A stretch of DNA of 64,000 nucleotides from Deltaproteobacteria bacterium (lineage in GTDB: Bacteria > UBA10199 > DSSB01). Both the position numbers and the translations under genes were made by a program. This document shows positions 51,915 through 60,458 of this stretch, piece after piece. The notes beneath the pieces were generated by a model. The model was not told the origin of the DNA. It saw only the letters and a program-made list of their open reading frames with translations, and did no database searches. Where the stretch lies: the NCBI GenBank assembly GCA_024233625.1, contig JACKPJ010000004.1, positions 62,001 through 126,000 on the forward strand. Reading direction: 5' to 3'. Every line of letters begins with the position of its first letter. Position 1 is the stretch's first letter.

Positions 51915-53960
51915 ATGGCAAGTATCGACAATAAAAAAGAATACCAATCGAGTGTTTTTCCATCCTGTGATGAAGTTGAATTAGTTTGTTCAAGTGAAGA
52001 GCCTACAGTGTGTGAGTCTGAACTTGTCAGCCTGCCAGAAGATCACTATCCTCAATTGACGTTAACTGACGATTATTTTTTACGTGTTGATTTGCTAGAT
52101 TACTACGAGCATACAGAAACTGAGGAAAAACATCTTTGCTCCGAACAAAAAAAAGACGAGTCTGGGCAGGTCAAGACCTTTTGGAAGATGTCCCGGGTTT
52201 TCTTTGAAGATATGCAAAAGAAGATTATTCCCGCCTGTGATGAAGTTCCAGCAATTGTAGGGCCAGTGAAAGAAGTTGAAGGAAATCTCCAGATTGTCCA
52301 AAAAGCCGGCAAGAGCAGCTATGATATCGCTTTAGGTGATGCCTGGATTTTTGCTCGTGATTATGTCGATCAGCTTTTCCCTGAGGGAGTCGATCGTCTT
52401 AAAATCGGCCAGCAAATTTGTGTCAAGCAAAGCGTTGACGACAATGGCAACGAGACCCTGGTTTGGCGCATGGCAAAGTCTTTTTACGAAACTTTGGTTC
52501 AAAATGAGAGCCCTGAGCTGGGTAGCTTGGATATATTAGATGCGATGCCGGGAGCGGAAGAAACAAGAGGTTTATTAAATACCCCTTTTGAACCTGTCCC
52601 TAACACCGCGTTTGACACTGAGTGGATTCCTTTGGGCTATCTTTCTGAAGCTGAGGCGGCTCGTGCGCGCTATAAATTTGGAGCGACTGGAGAGCGAATT
52701 GATTGGATACGGCAAGCGAATTCTCCAGGAGAAGATGGAAAGGCTTTGTATTATGTTTCAGTGCGTATTGCTGAAAAAGGCGCTCTCGAGTGGGAAGCCG
52801 AGTTGGCCGTTGTCCAAAGTGGAGCCTACGGAGCGAGTGCAGAAGACGGATTGCGTGCTGCGAAATTGCGTGAGTTATTAAATCAGCAAGTGTTAATTCA
52901 TTCGGCTCTAAAAAATCTTCCTGACTTGCCAGTAGATCTAAATCAGTTTTCAGAAAATTTTTGGCAGGGTTGTGATTTAGAAAACATCGAGGGGCAGCAA
53001 GCTGAGTATATTGCTAGCTCCTTTCAGGATCTTGATCGCAATGACTATGAGCTGATAGGAGATCTTTATCCTACTGAGCGCTTGATGACGCTGGGTGCTC
53101 TTAAATGTCGCAGTAATGATTTTGAAAGTGATGGGTATCGTTGGCGTAGTGCTCGACTCACTTATGAGTGGATTTGGAAAGATGTTATTGGAGAAGAAGA
53201 TCTGCAAAATATTATGGTTTGTGACTCTAATGAACTCGCAAGTGCAGCTCAAAAAAAAGGTCTAATGACCTGTTATGTCAAAAAGGACGCAGCAGGCCGA
53301 CAATGGAATGGCTTAGTTGAAAGCACTCAAATCGCAGCAGCAACTGATGGAATCGACGAAGTTGAGAAGCAACGCCGTGAGAAAGTCGTTACTATGTTTG
53401 AGCAAGCCAAATTAAGAGTTGAGACCAAATCCAGTTATTATAATTTTAAAGTTCATGGTGTCCCAATTGCAGAAGCTTTTGTCGGTATCGGCTTGATACC
53501 TGGAGCTGCAGCGGCAGCTTATAAATATCGCAAAGAACTCGCAGCTACAGCCTCCGCTGCTAAGATATGGATAAAAAATAAGTGGAATGGCCCCAAGGGT
53601 GGAACTGGATCAGGCGGCGAGGGTGGCAGCTCAGATGAGCCGAGAAGGTCTTCTGATGCAAACAAAGAATACCGAGCTCTGCAAATCCGCAAACCCCAAA
53701 TTTTCTCAGGTCGCGAGGTAAGTCCAGGAATCAACTGGATGGCCGGTGCCAAGACACTCGGTTGGGGACTGACGACCATTGGCGCGGGAGCTCTCACAGT
53801 CGTTTTAGGTGCGGGTACAGGTGCGGCAACGCTTTGTCCAGCCGATGGTCCCTTAGGTGAAGCAGCTTTGGGTACCGCCACAGTTTCTACGGCAGGTTGG
53901 ACCGCGGCAGGTGCAGCAGCGACAGGAGCCTCTTTTATGATGTTTTTAGATAGTTTTTAA
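51915..53960 (+). CDS. Array protein 6: repeat-bearing protein with hydrophobic Gly/Ala-rich C-terminus
   Basis: I start it at ATG 51915 after TTGAGGAAG; an open extension to 51819 only overlaps gene 5. The 681-residue protein lacks the module of its neighbours. It has at least three imperfect repeats of ~50 residues (51-101, 142-196, 372-423) of the form D-x-Y/W...Y...L...C-x-K/R...W-K/R-x-S/A, with TFWKMSRVFFED, LVWRMAKSFYET and YRWRSARLTYEW, and a partial fourth at 435-473. PSCDEV (16) and PACDEV (106) precede the first two. Residues ~515-536 and ~608-677 are Gly/Ala-rich and hydrophobic, split by a Gly/Ser-rich linker. It may insert into membranes; the function is unknown. Confidence 0.85.
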   Translation: MASIDNKKEYQSSVFPSCDEVELVCSSEEPTVCESELVSLPEDHYPQLTLTDDYFLRVDLLDYYEHTETEEKHLCSEQKKDESGQVKTFWKMSRVFFEDMQKKIIPACDEVPAIVGPVKEVEGNLQIVQKAGKSSYDIALGDAWIFARDYVDQLFPEGVDRLKIGQQICVKQSVDDNGNETLVWRMAKSFYETLVQNESPELGSLDILDAMPGAEETRGLLNTPFEPVPNTAFDTEWIPLGYLSEAEAARARYKFGATGERIDWIRQANSPGEDGKALYYVSVRIAEKGALEWEAELAVVQSGAYGASAEDGLRAAKLRELLNQQVLIHSALKNLPDLPVDLNQFSENFWQGCDLENIEGQQAEYIASSFQDLDRNDYELIGDLYPTERLMTLGALKCRSNDFESDGYRWRSARLTYEWIWKDVIGEEDLQNIMVCDSNELASAAQKKGLMTCYVKKDAAGRQWNGLVESTQIAAATDGIDEVEKQRREKVVTMFEQAKLRVETKSSYYNFKVHGVPIAEAFVGIGLIPGAAAAAYKYRKELAATASAAKIWIKNKWNGPKGGTGSGGEGGSSDEPRRSSDANKEYRALQIRKPQIFSGREVSPGINWMAGAKTLGWGLTTIGAGALTVVLGAGTGAATLCPADGPLGEAALGTATVSTAGWTAAGAAATGASFMMFLDSF

Positions 53961-54149
53961 ATTTTTTAATGAAATTTTATTGAGTTTCATTTAGTAACTT
54001 TGTAGAACGAATTTGATTCCAAATGTTTTATGAAGCAAAGTCAAGTATAGCTAATAAACTCTATTAAGCTAGCTTATTGTTATCTCTACGAAACGAGGTG
54101 AAATAGCATTTCTCATTTCACTTTTTTAAAATCGAAAGGTAGGTAAGGT

Positions 54150-55328
54150 ATGCCGGGTGTAACATCTCAAGTTGATCAATCAGCTATTCTGAACAAAATT
54201 AATTATTTTTTAGGTCTTTTAGAGAGTGATCCGCAATCTACAGAGATATCAGGGCTTCAAGATTCTCTTAATCAGAAAGCAAGAGCTTCCCTTTCTCTAA
54301 ATGCGCATCTTTCCCTCCTGGAAGCAAGCATTAGGGATGGTCGTCGACTTTCAGCGGAACAAGTCGTACTTTTAAGCTTGCTGGAAGGTTTCATGCTTGA
54401 GGGAGACCGTTATGTCTTGGCTGAGTCTAGGTCCGTTGCTAGTTTTGATTCATCGACATCTTTGATGAGAGATGCTGCGAGGTTTGGTCGAGATTATGAT
54501 ACCTCAGGGTTGGAAGTGACAGATCCTCGTGCAGAAGACGTCAGTGTTCAAGAAGATAGCCGCTTAATCGAAACTTTACGAAATGCTGCTAAATCTTGGT
54601 TAACTAGTCATAAATGGGGCGTCGATTCTCTTATAGCCTTTGCGAGAGGGGCTTCTTTTGCGTCACTGAGTGATGGTGCAATCGAGCTTTTGTCTGATTT
54701 AGCAAGTTCTACATTTAGACTAGCTAAGGATAATCTTGCTAATTTTATTAAAGGTCGACGCACAGCATACATTGAGAGAGAAATTAAAAGTTTTAACAAG
54801 GCGCTTGATAATTATCTAGCAGAGCCTAATGATTCAAAAGATAAAAATAGATTAGCCTACGAATTAATGGATCATTTACGAAATCTTTCTCCCAGACATG
54901 GAGAAAGTATGGGAGTTTTTTTAAAAAAATTTAAGGATGATCGTTCTTTAGTGGGAGACATTATACGTGCAATAGAGGATAGAGGTCTCAAGATTAATAT
55001 TAATGCTTCTGCTTCCGCTTTAAGGTATTATGCTATAAGAGCCTCAGAGCATATGAGATCTTTGTCTGCTGCTAAAAGAGCTTCTACCAGCGGTATTGTG
55101 AGTGAAAGTTCGACAGTTGATGCTGTAGAAGTGAGTGACCGAAGTGCAAGTGACCCAAAAGAACCCGCTAGAACTCGCTCACAAAGAGGCCGTCAGACTC
55201 GCCAAGAAGAAGCTAAAGAGCAAAAAGCTCCTAAACCCGCAGGTGCAAAAGCTCATGACAAAGCAGCTGAAAAGCTAGATGCCGAACGGGAGAATGCAAA
55301 AGTGATTCGATTCAAACGTGGTCGCTAA
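54150..55328 (+). CDS. Array protein 7, unknown family (short paralogue)
   Basis: A 392-residue protein starting MPGVTSQVDQS. N-terminal module ~46-95 (RLSAEQVVLLSLLEGFMLEG, DRYVLAE). It lacks the central VLTG-type domain. A helical part at ~225-275 (AYELMDHLRNLSPRHGESMG) resembles AYELLYTIYEISPHPYSSFE of array protein 8. The tail motif SGIVSESSTVDAVE begins at residue 314, 79 residues from the end, followed by a basic Gln/Lys/Ala-rich tail ending KVIRFKRGR. AGGTAGGTAAGG precedes the ATG. It may be a minimal scaffold version of the family. Confidence 0.82.
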   Translation: MPGVTSQVDQSAILNKINYFLGLLESDPQSTEISGLQDSLNQKARASLSLNAHLSLLEASIRDGRRLSAEQVVLLSLLEGFMLEGDRYVLAESRSVASFDSSTSLMRDAARFGRDYDTSGLEVTDPRAEDVSVQEDSRLIETLRNAAKSWLTSHKWGVDSLIAFARGASFASLSDGAIELLSDLASSTFRLAKDNLANFIKGRRTAYIEREIKSFNKALDNYLAEPNDSKDKNRLAYELMDHLRNLSPRHGESMGVFLKKFKDDRSLVGDIIRAIEDRGLKININASASALRYYAIRASEHMRSLSAAKRASTSGIVSESSTVDAVEVSDRSASDPKEPARTRSQRGRQTRQEEAKEQKAPKPAGAKAHDKAAEKLDAERENAKVIRFKRGR

Positions 55329-55401
55329 TCCTCGTGAAAATTCTTATGATTCATCACTAGGATAAAGATTAAACTTTAAATTTAGAGGGAGCGAACCAAA
55401 G

Positions 55402-57198
55402 GTGTTTGGAGAAGTTCAAAAAACTTTAAAAGCCTTATTGCATCCGGACCATGCGGCATTGCGAGAGCAACTTTCAGCGGCTTATGCCGAGGAAGAACAG
55501 GTTTGCGAGCCTTTAGGTGTCGAAGAGCTTCAAGCTTTAAGTGAAGTCCTCACGCGTATGCAAGCAGGAGAGTCGGTTTCTTTAGACCCTCAGCAAATAA
55601 ATTTGCTGAACTTAATTGCACGTGTTCAAATCTCCTCAGATAGTTTTAGTATCAAACCTCCTTCTGAGAGTCATCTCTCGGCTGCAGACTCCGCAAGAGT
55701 TGTTTCACCGCTATGGCGCAGCCCGGTCAGACTTTTTAATGCAGAGGAGCGAGCCCGGATTCAACAAATCGTTGCTGAGTTAGAGGATGTGACGGTGATG
55801 GATGCGGAGGGGGTCATCCGACAGACGCAGTATGCTAAAGATCTCCAGGAAAAAATCCAAACTCAGATCAGTGCTCAAGATAAAGAAGCTGTTTTAAAAC
55901 TTTTGCTAAATGCCGAAGCTTATGTCGAAGCCAATCAAGCGAGTTTGCAAGTGGGCTCGGCAGCAAGAGCTGCTTTGGTCGGAAATATACTGCGTTTTGA
56001 GTTAATCTTTGAAGCTTATGACGAATTTTTGATGCTTTTAGAGAATAAAGATACAACTCGTAGCAAGATGCTCCGAGCTAGTCTAAAATTTTTAACTGGA
56101 GATGATGAAAAAGATATTGAAGACTTAAAACTGGAGCTCGGTCGATTTAAAAAAGAGCTTGGTGAACGCCTTGACGGGAAATACATGTCCGCAAGAAATC
56201 GCCAACGTAACTTTGAGTTTTTTTTTCGCAAGCATGCCCGACTGGCGGCGATGATGATTGTTTTGACTGAAAGGGGAAGTTATGCAGCGGCTCGTCCCTT
56301 TTTAGAGATTGTGGAACCGGCTTTAGATCCATGGGAAAAAGAACATTTGTCATTTTTGCAACAAGGTCTCTTGGGTGTAGGGCACGACCTTGTAATGGAA
56401 ACAACTCAACCTTTGAGTTTACCTGTAAATAGCAGTTCACAGAGTCCTGTTATTCCTGATGTCGCAGAAATACCTATTTGGCAAGGGCTTGAGGAACGTT
56501 TTTTATTCGGAGCGGGTTTTTACCCAAATTCAGCCAAGGCATGTGACTTTTTAGCAGAAATTTCTTGGCGTTATGTCTCGCCTGGAAAAGGAATTTCTGG
56601 TTATCAAGATGTATTAGTTGACGCTTTGAAAAGAAATCTCATTTTTCGTAAGCGAGCCAGCCAAGAAAACTTTGAGCTAGTTTATAGTATTTATCTGCAA
56701 AGTTTTCCAGGCACACCCAAGCGCTCTCAAATAGCTTATGAATTGCTTTACACGATCTACGAAATTAGTCCCCATCCTTACTCATCTTTTGAGAGCTTTT
56801 TGGAGATGATGAGTGAAACAAACTCTACTTCTTCAAGTGTGCTTGATTTTGTTAATGGGCTTTCTGGTGATTCTGTAGCGATTGGAGAAATACGTTTAAG
56901 ACTATTATCCAGAATCATTCTCATTCAAAATTTTCCCTCTCACCCTTGGGTTACAAGAAACTCAGGGATTCTTAGAGAAGAAATGCCTGAGCTATTTACT
57001 GGAGATTATGAGGGAGAGCATCCCAAGGATACTTTGCGAGAAAATCGTCTCATTCGTGGACGTCGTGCAGTTGGAGTCAGAAGTACTGAGAGAGTGAAGG
57101 AAGAACCTTATAAAGATCCTATTGATCTTGAAAACGCTCGCAGACGTAGAAAACTTAGACAAAATTCGATTCGGCCTCGAGGACCATTTACAAAGTAA
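55402..57198 (+). CDS. Array protein 8, unknown family (type II paralogue)
   Basis: A 598-residue protein with a GTG start (55402) after GAGGGAGCG. N-terminal module ~38-88 (SLDPQQINLLNLIARV). Central domain ~265-335: FFRKHARLAAMMIVLTERGS, then LDPWEKEHLSFLQQGLLG. A later segment NFELVYSIYLQSFPG matches AIAIVEQTLEQFPG of array protein 3. It lacks the SGxxSE motif, but its C-terminus is very basic (ARRRRKLRQNSIRPRGPFTK) and shares the FTK end with array protein 5. Last gene of the block; 182 bp separate it from the thiolase gene. Confidence 0.82.
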   Translation: MFGEVQKTLKALLHPDHAALREQLSAAYAEEEQVCEPLGVEELQALSEVLTRMQAGESVSLDPQQINLLNLIARVQISSDSFSIKPPSESHLSAADSARVVSPLWRSPVRLFNAEERARIQQIVAELEDVTVMDAEGVIRQTQYAKDLQEKIQTQISAQDKEAVLKLLLNAEAYVEANQASLQVGSAARAALVGNILRFELIFEAYDEFLMLLENKDTTRSKMLRASLKFLTGDDEKDIEDLKLELGRFKKELGERLDGKYMSARNRQRNFEFFFRKHARLAAMMIVLTERGSYAAARPFLEIVEPALDPWEKEHLSFLQQGLLGVGHDLVMETTQPLSLPVNSSSQSPVIPDVAEIPIWQGLEERFLFGAGFYPNSAKACDFLAEISWRYVSPGKGISGYQDVLVDALKRNLIFRKRASQENFELVYSIYLQSFPGTPKRSQIAYELLYTIYEISPHPYSSFESFLEMMSETNSTSSSVLDFVNGLSGDSVAIGEIRLRLLSRIILIQNFPSHPWVTRNSGILREEMPELFTGDYEGEHPKDTLRENRLIRGRRAVGVRSTERVKEEPYKDPIDLENARRRRKLRQNSIRPRGPFTK

Positions 57199-57380
57199 TA
57201 CAAGTGGATTAAAAAGTTATATATAAGATCCTTAAATCCTTTGACTTGACTTTTCTCATCATTATCAGCTACCTCAATTCTATTCAATCAATTGATAACT
57301 AGCTAACTATATAAAAAATACATTGATGTCACCCCCAGCGAGGGTGGAGGTCCATTAAAAACCTGTAAAAGGAGAATTTC

Positions 57381-58571
57381 ATGTCAAACACACGTCGATC
57401 TGTTATTGTTGGGGCAGCAAGAACCCCGATGGGAAGTTTTTTAGGGGCTCTTTCCCAAGTGCCAGCCACAAAATTAGGGTCCATTGCTATTAAAGCCGCT
57501 TTGGAACGCTCTGGCGTTGATGCCGATTTGGTCGAGGAAGTTATCATGGGAAATGTTTTAACGACTGCAGAAGGCCAGTCTCCAGCTCGGCAAGCCTTGC
57601 TAGGTGCGGGTTTAAAACAAAGCGTTGGGGCTTTGACCATTGGGAAGGTCTGCGGAAGTGGGCTCAAGTCGGTGATGTTAGCCGATCAAATGATCCGAGC
57701 AGGAGATCGCGATGTTGTGATTGCAGGGGGAATGGAAAATATGAGTCTAGCACCTTATGCGATGCCTCAAGCCCGTACCGGTTATCGTATGGGTAATCAA
57801 AAAATTATCGACACCATGGTGCATGACGGTCTTTGGGATCCTTATCATGATTTTCATATGGGATCGGCTGCTGAGATGTGTGCAGACGAACATAATGTCA
57901 GCCGTGAAGATCAGGATGCTTTTGCTGCTGAAAGCTATCGTCGTGCTTTAGATGCGATTGCTAATGGTAAATTTAAAAATGAGATTGTTCCTGTTGAAGT
58001 TCCTCAGAGAAGAGGAGACCCACTGATTGTCGATACCGACGAAGAGCCGGGTAAAGGCAATATTGAGAAGCTTCCTAAACTCGGTTGTGCCTTTAAAAAA
58101 GACGGTACCGTGACCGCAGGAAATGCCAGTTCGATCAATGACGGTGCTGCAGCTCTGGTTGTCATGAGTGAGGAGAAAGCTAATGAATTAGGCATCAAGC
58201 CTTTGGCACGCATTGTTTCCCAAGCCCAGGCCTCTATTGCTCCCGAATGGTTTACCATGGCTCCTGCGGAAGCTATGCAAAAGGCCTTGGATCAAGCCAA
58301 TCTTAAATCGGATGATATTGACTTATGGGAAGTTAACGAAGCCTTTGCTGTGGTCGCTATTGCCAACAATCAAAAAATTGGAATTCCTGCCGATAAAGTT
58401 AATATTCATGGTGGAGCGGTAGCCTTGGGTCATCCCATTGGAGCCAGTGGAGCTAGAATTTTAGTGACCTTGCTTTATGCGATGCAAGAAAGAAAAGCCC
58501 AGCGTGGTTTAGCGAGCCTTTGTATTGGCGGAGGTGAAGGGGTAGCCCTGATCGTCGAATCAATAGATTAA
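57381..58571 (+). CDS. thlA: Acetyl-CoA acetyltransferase (thiolase)
   Basis: A 396-residue thiolase that condenses two acetyl-CoA to acetoacetyl-CoA or runs the reverse cleavage. The nucleophile is Cys91 in IGKVCGSGLKSV. The C-terminal motifs GGAVALGHPIGASGAR (catalytic His) and ASLCIGGGEG (second Cys, 381) are intact. AGGAG lies at ideal distance from the ATG. It opens a codirectional run with 3-hydroxyacyl-CoA dehydrogenase, enoyl-CoA hydratase and acyl-CoA dehydrogenase, together able to interconvert acetyl-CoA and butyryl-CoA. A small hairpin (CACCC...GGGTG) lies in its leader. Confidence 0.94.
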   Translation: MSNTRRSVIVGAARTPMGSFLGALSQVPATKLGSIAIKAALERSGVDADLVEEVIMGNVLTTAEGQSPARQALLGAGLKQSVGALTIGKVCGSGLKSVMLADQMIRAGDRDVVIAGGMENMSLAPYAMPQARTGYRMGNQKIIDTMVHDGLWDPYHDFHMGSAAEMCADEHNVSREDQDAFAAESYRRALDAIANGKFKNEIVPVEVPQRRGDPLIVDTDEEPGKGNIEKLPKLGCAFKKDGTVTAGNASSINDGAAALVVMSEEKANELGIKPLARIVSQAQASIAPEWFTMAPAEAMQKALDQANLKSDDIDLWEVNEAFAVVAIANNQKIGIPADKVNIHGGAVALGHPIGASGARILVTLLYAMQERKAQRGLASLCIGGGEGVALIVESID

Positions 58572-58622
58572 AAGACTAACAAAATATTCAAATAACAAAA
58601 TATTAAAAATAGGAGAAATACT

Positions 58623-59474
58623 ATGGGTATCAATAAAATCGGAGTAATCGGAGTAGGGCAAATGGGAGGAGGCATTGTCCAAATTGCGGCCTCTGCTGGT
58701 TATGAAATATTAGCTTGTGATCAAGACGAAGCCCATAATCAAAAAGCTCAAGCCAAGTTAGAAAAAAGCCTCAGTAAGCTCGTCGAAAAAGGCAAAATTG
58801 AAGCAGCTCAAAAAGACGAAGTTTTGGCAAAAGTCAAATGGACTACCCAGCTTCAGGATTTTGCAGATTGTCCTTTAATTATTGAAGCTATCACCGAAGA
58901 TGTTCCTGCCAAAGTTGCTCTCTTTAAAGAACTCGATCAAATCTGTTCAGCAGACACCATTTTAGCGACTAACACCAGCTCAATTTCAGTGACTCGTTTG
59001 GCTGGAGCCACTCAGCGGGCCAATAAAGTTATTGGTATGCACTTTTTTAATCCAGTTCCGGTGATGAAATTGCTCGAAGTCATTCGTGCACTACAAACCG
59101 ACGATGAGACCTATCAGACCATTTTAGAAATCGGTGAAAAGCTCAATAAAAAAGCCGTGACCGTTCAGGATTCGGCAGCCTTTGTGGTCAATCGTCTTTT
59201 GATTCCTTTTCTCAACGAAGCTTTTTATGCCGTTTATGAAGGTGTTTCTACGGGACCAGACATCGATATTGCTGTAAAAGCGGGTCTAAATCACCCTATG
59301 GGTCCTTTTGAGTTAGCGGATTTTGTCGGTCTCGATACTTTATTAGCAGCTCTTGAAGTCATGCAAAATGAATTTGGGGATTCTAAATACCGCCCTTGTC
59401 CCTTATTGCGCAAGCATGTTGAATCGGGATGGTTGGGACGTAAAACTGGCCGTGGTTTTTATAACTATAGTTAG
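58623..59474 (+). CDS. hbd: 3-hydroxybutyryl-CoA dehydrogenase
   Basis: A 283-residue NAD(P)-dependent enzyme reducing acetoacetyl-CoA to 3-hydroxybutyryl-CoA. The Rossmann loop GVIGVGQMGGGIVQIAASAG is at the N-terminus. NTSSISVTRLA and the catalytic-His segment GMHFFNPVPVMKLLEVIR follow. The C-terminal dimer domain has HPMGPFELADFVGLDT and ends GRGFYNYS. AGGAGA precedes the ATG, 51 bp after the thiolase gene. The single-domain length fits Hbd and not the multifunctional FadB. Confidence 0.95.
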   Translation: MGINKIGVIGVGQMGGGIVQIAASAGYEILACDQDEAHNQKAQAKLEKSLSKLVEKGKIEAAQKDEVLAKVKWTTQLQDFADCPLIIEAITEDVPAKVALFKELDQICSADTILATNTSSISVTRLAGATQRANKVIGMHFFNPVPVMKLLEVIRALQTDDETYQTILEIGEKLNKKAVTVQDSAAFVVNRLLIPFLNEAFYAVYEGVSTGPDIDIAVKAGLNHPMGPFELADFVGLDTLLAALEVMQNEFGDSKYRPCPLLRKHVESGWLGRKTGRGFYNYS

Positions 59475-59564
59475 GTTAAGGTTGGTGGCTCAGATAAGCA
59501 CTCATTTGTGAGCCGCGCTTGCTCATTTAGTGATTTTTTTAGAATTCAATGAAGGAGTTTTAAT

Positions 59565-60347
59565 ATGGAATACTCAACCATAAGTTTAGAAAACCGTGAA
59601 GGCGTTTGTATTGCCAAAATTAATCGGCCCAAGGCCCTCAATGCCTTAAATCCGGATGTTCTCAATGACCTTGTAAAACTCGCCCATGAAGTGAACGAAA
59701 ATAGCGAAATCAAGCTATTGGTTTTAACCGGTGAAGGCGACAAAGCCTTTGTGGCGGGTGCGGATATTGCAGCCATGCAAAGTATGAGTCCATTAGAAGC
59801 GAATCGCTTTTGTCAACTAGGACATCAAGCCATGTCGATGATTGAAAATTGCCGCAAACCAGTCATTGCTGCGGTCAATGGTTTTTGTTTGGGCGGTGGT
59901 CTTGAGCTCGCGCTTTCCTGTGATTTTATTTATGCTTCCGAAAAAGCCAAATTAGGTCTGCCTGAAGTCAATCTGGGAATCTTTCCGGGTTTTGGTGGAA
60001 CGCAACGTCTTCCTCGCCTCATTGGAAAAAATCGAGCCAAGGAGCTGATTTTTACTGCAGCAATGTTGTCAGCTCAGCAGGCTCAAGAGTGGGGCATTGT
60101 GAATAAAGTGTGTTCTCCTGAAAGCTTGCTTGAGGAAGTCGAAAAAACTGCTCATGAAATTCTCAAGAAAGGGCCTGTTGCGATTGAGTTGGCTAAACGC
60201 TCTGTTAATGAAGGAACGGACTTGGATATTAACAGTGGGCTTGCTTTAGAAAAAGCGATCTTCCCCAGTATTTTTTCCACAGAAGATAAAAACGAAGGCA
60301 TCACAGCCTTTTTAGAAAAACGCGCGGCTAATTTTAAAGGACAGTAG
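59565..60347 (+). CDS. crt: Enoyl-CoA hydratase (crotonase)
   Basis: A 260-residue crotonase-fold enzyme hydrating crotonyl-CoA. The oxyanion-hole segments are FVAGADIAAM and VNGFCLGGGLELALSCD, the latter with the first catalytic Glu114. The second, Glu134, is in GLPEVNLGIFPGFGGTQRLP. Both acids and the C-terminal helix are present, so it should be active. GAAGGAG precedes the ATG. It sits between hbd and a small exported protein in the butanoate-type run. Confidence 0.94.
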   Translation: MEYSTISLENREGVCIAKINRPKALNALNPDVLNDLVKLAHEVNENSEIKLLVLTGEGDKAFVAGADIAAMQSMSPLEANRFCQLGHQAMSMIENCRKPVIAAVNGFCLGGGLELALSCDFIYASEKAKLGLPEVNLGIFPGFGGTQRLPRLIGKNRAKELIFTAAMLSAQQAQEWGIVNKVCSPESLLEEVEKTAHEILKKGPVAIELAKRSVNEGTDLDINSGLALEKAIFPSIFSTEDKNEGITAFLEKRAANFKGQ

Positions 60348-60364
60348 AGTTCATAACATCGGGA

Positions 60365-60396
60365 CCTATCGCCAAATAGATCTATTTGGCGATAGG
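60365..60396. terminator. Perfect 32-bp palindrome after crt
   Basis: A perfect inverted repeat centred on AGATCT, with half-site CCTATCGCCAAATAGA. Outer pairs TAACAT/ATGTTA and CGG/CCG allow a longer stem. It follows the crt stop by 17 bp and lacks a T-run, so it may be a terminator, processing site or protein-binding site. Confidence 0.55.
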
Positions 60397-60458
60397 GTCA
60401 CCGGTTGGAACATGTTAAAAGCAGATGTCTTTTATACGCATAAAAAATGGAGAATCTC

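Noticed and set aside
40481..57198. Interpretation of the array as a prophage or NRPS/PKS cluster
   Set aside because: No capsid, terminase, integrase, tail, adenylation, ketosynthase or carrier-protein motif is present in any of the eight proteins.
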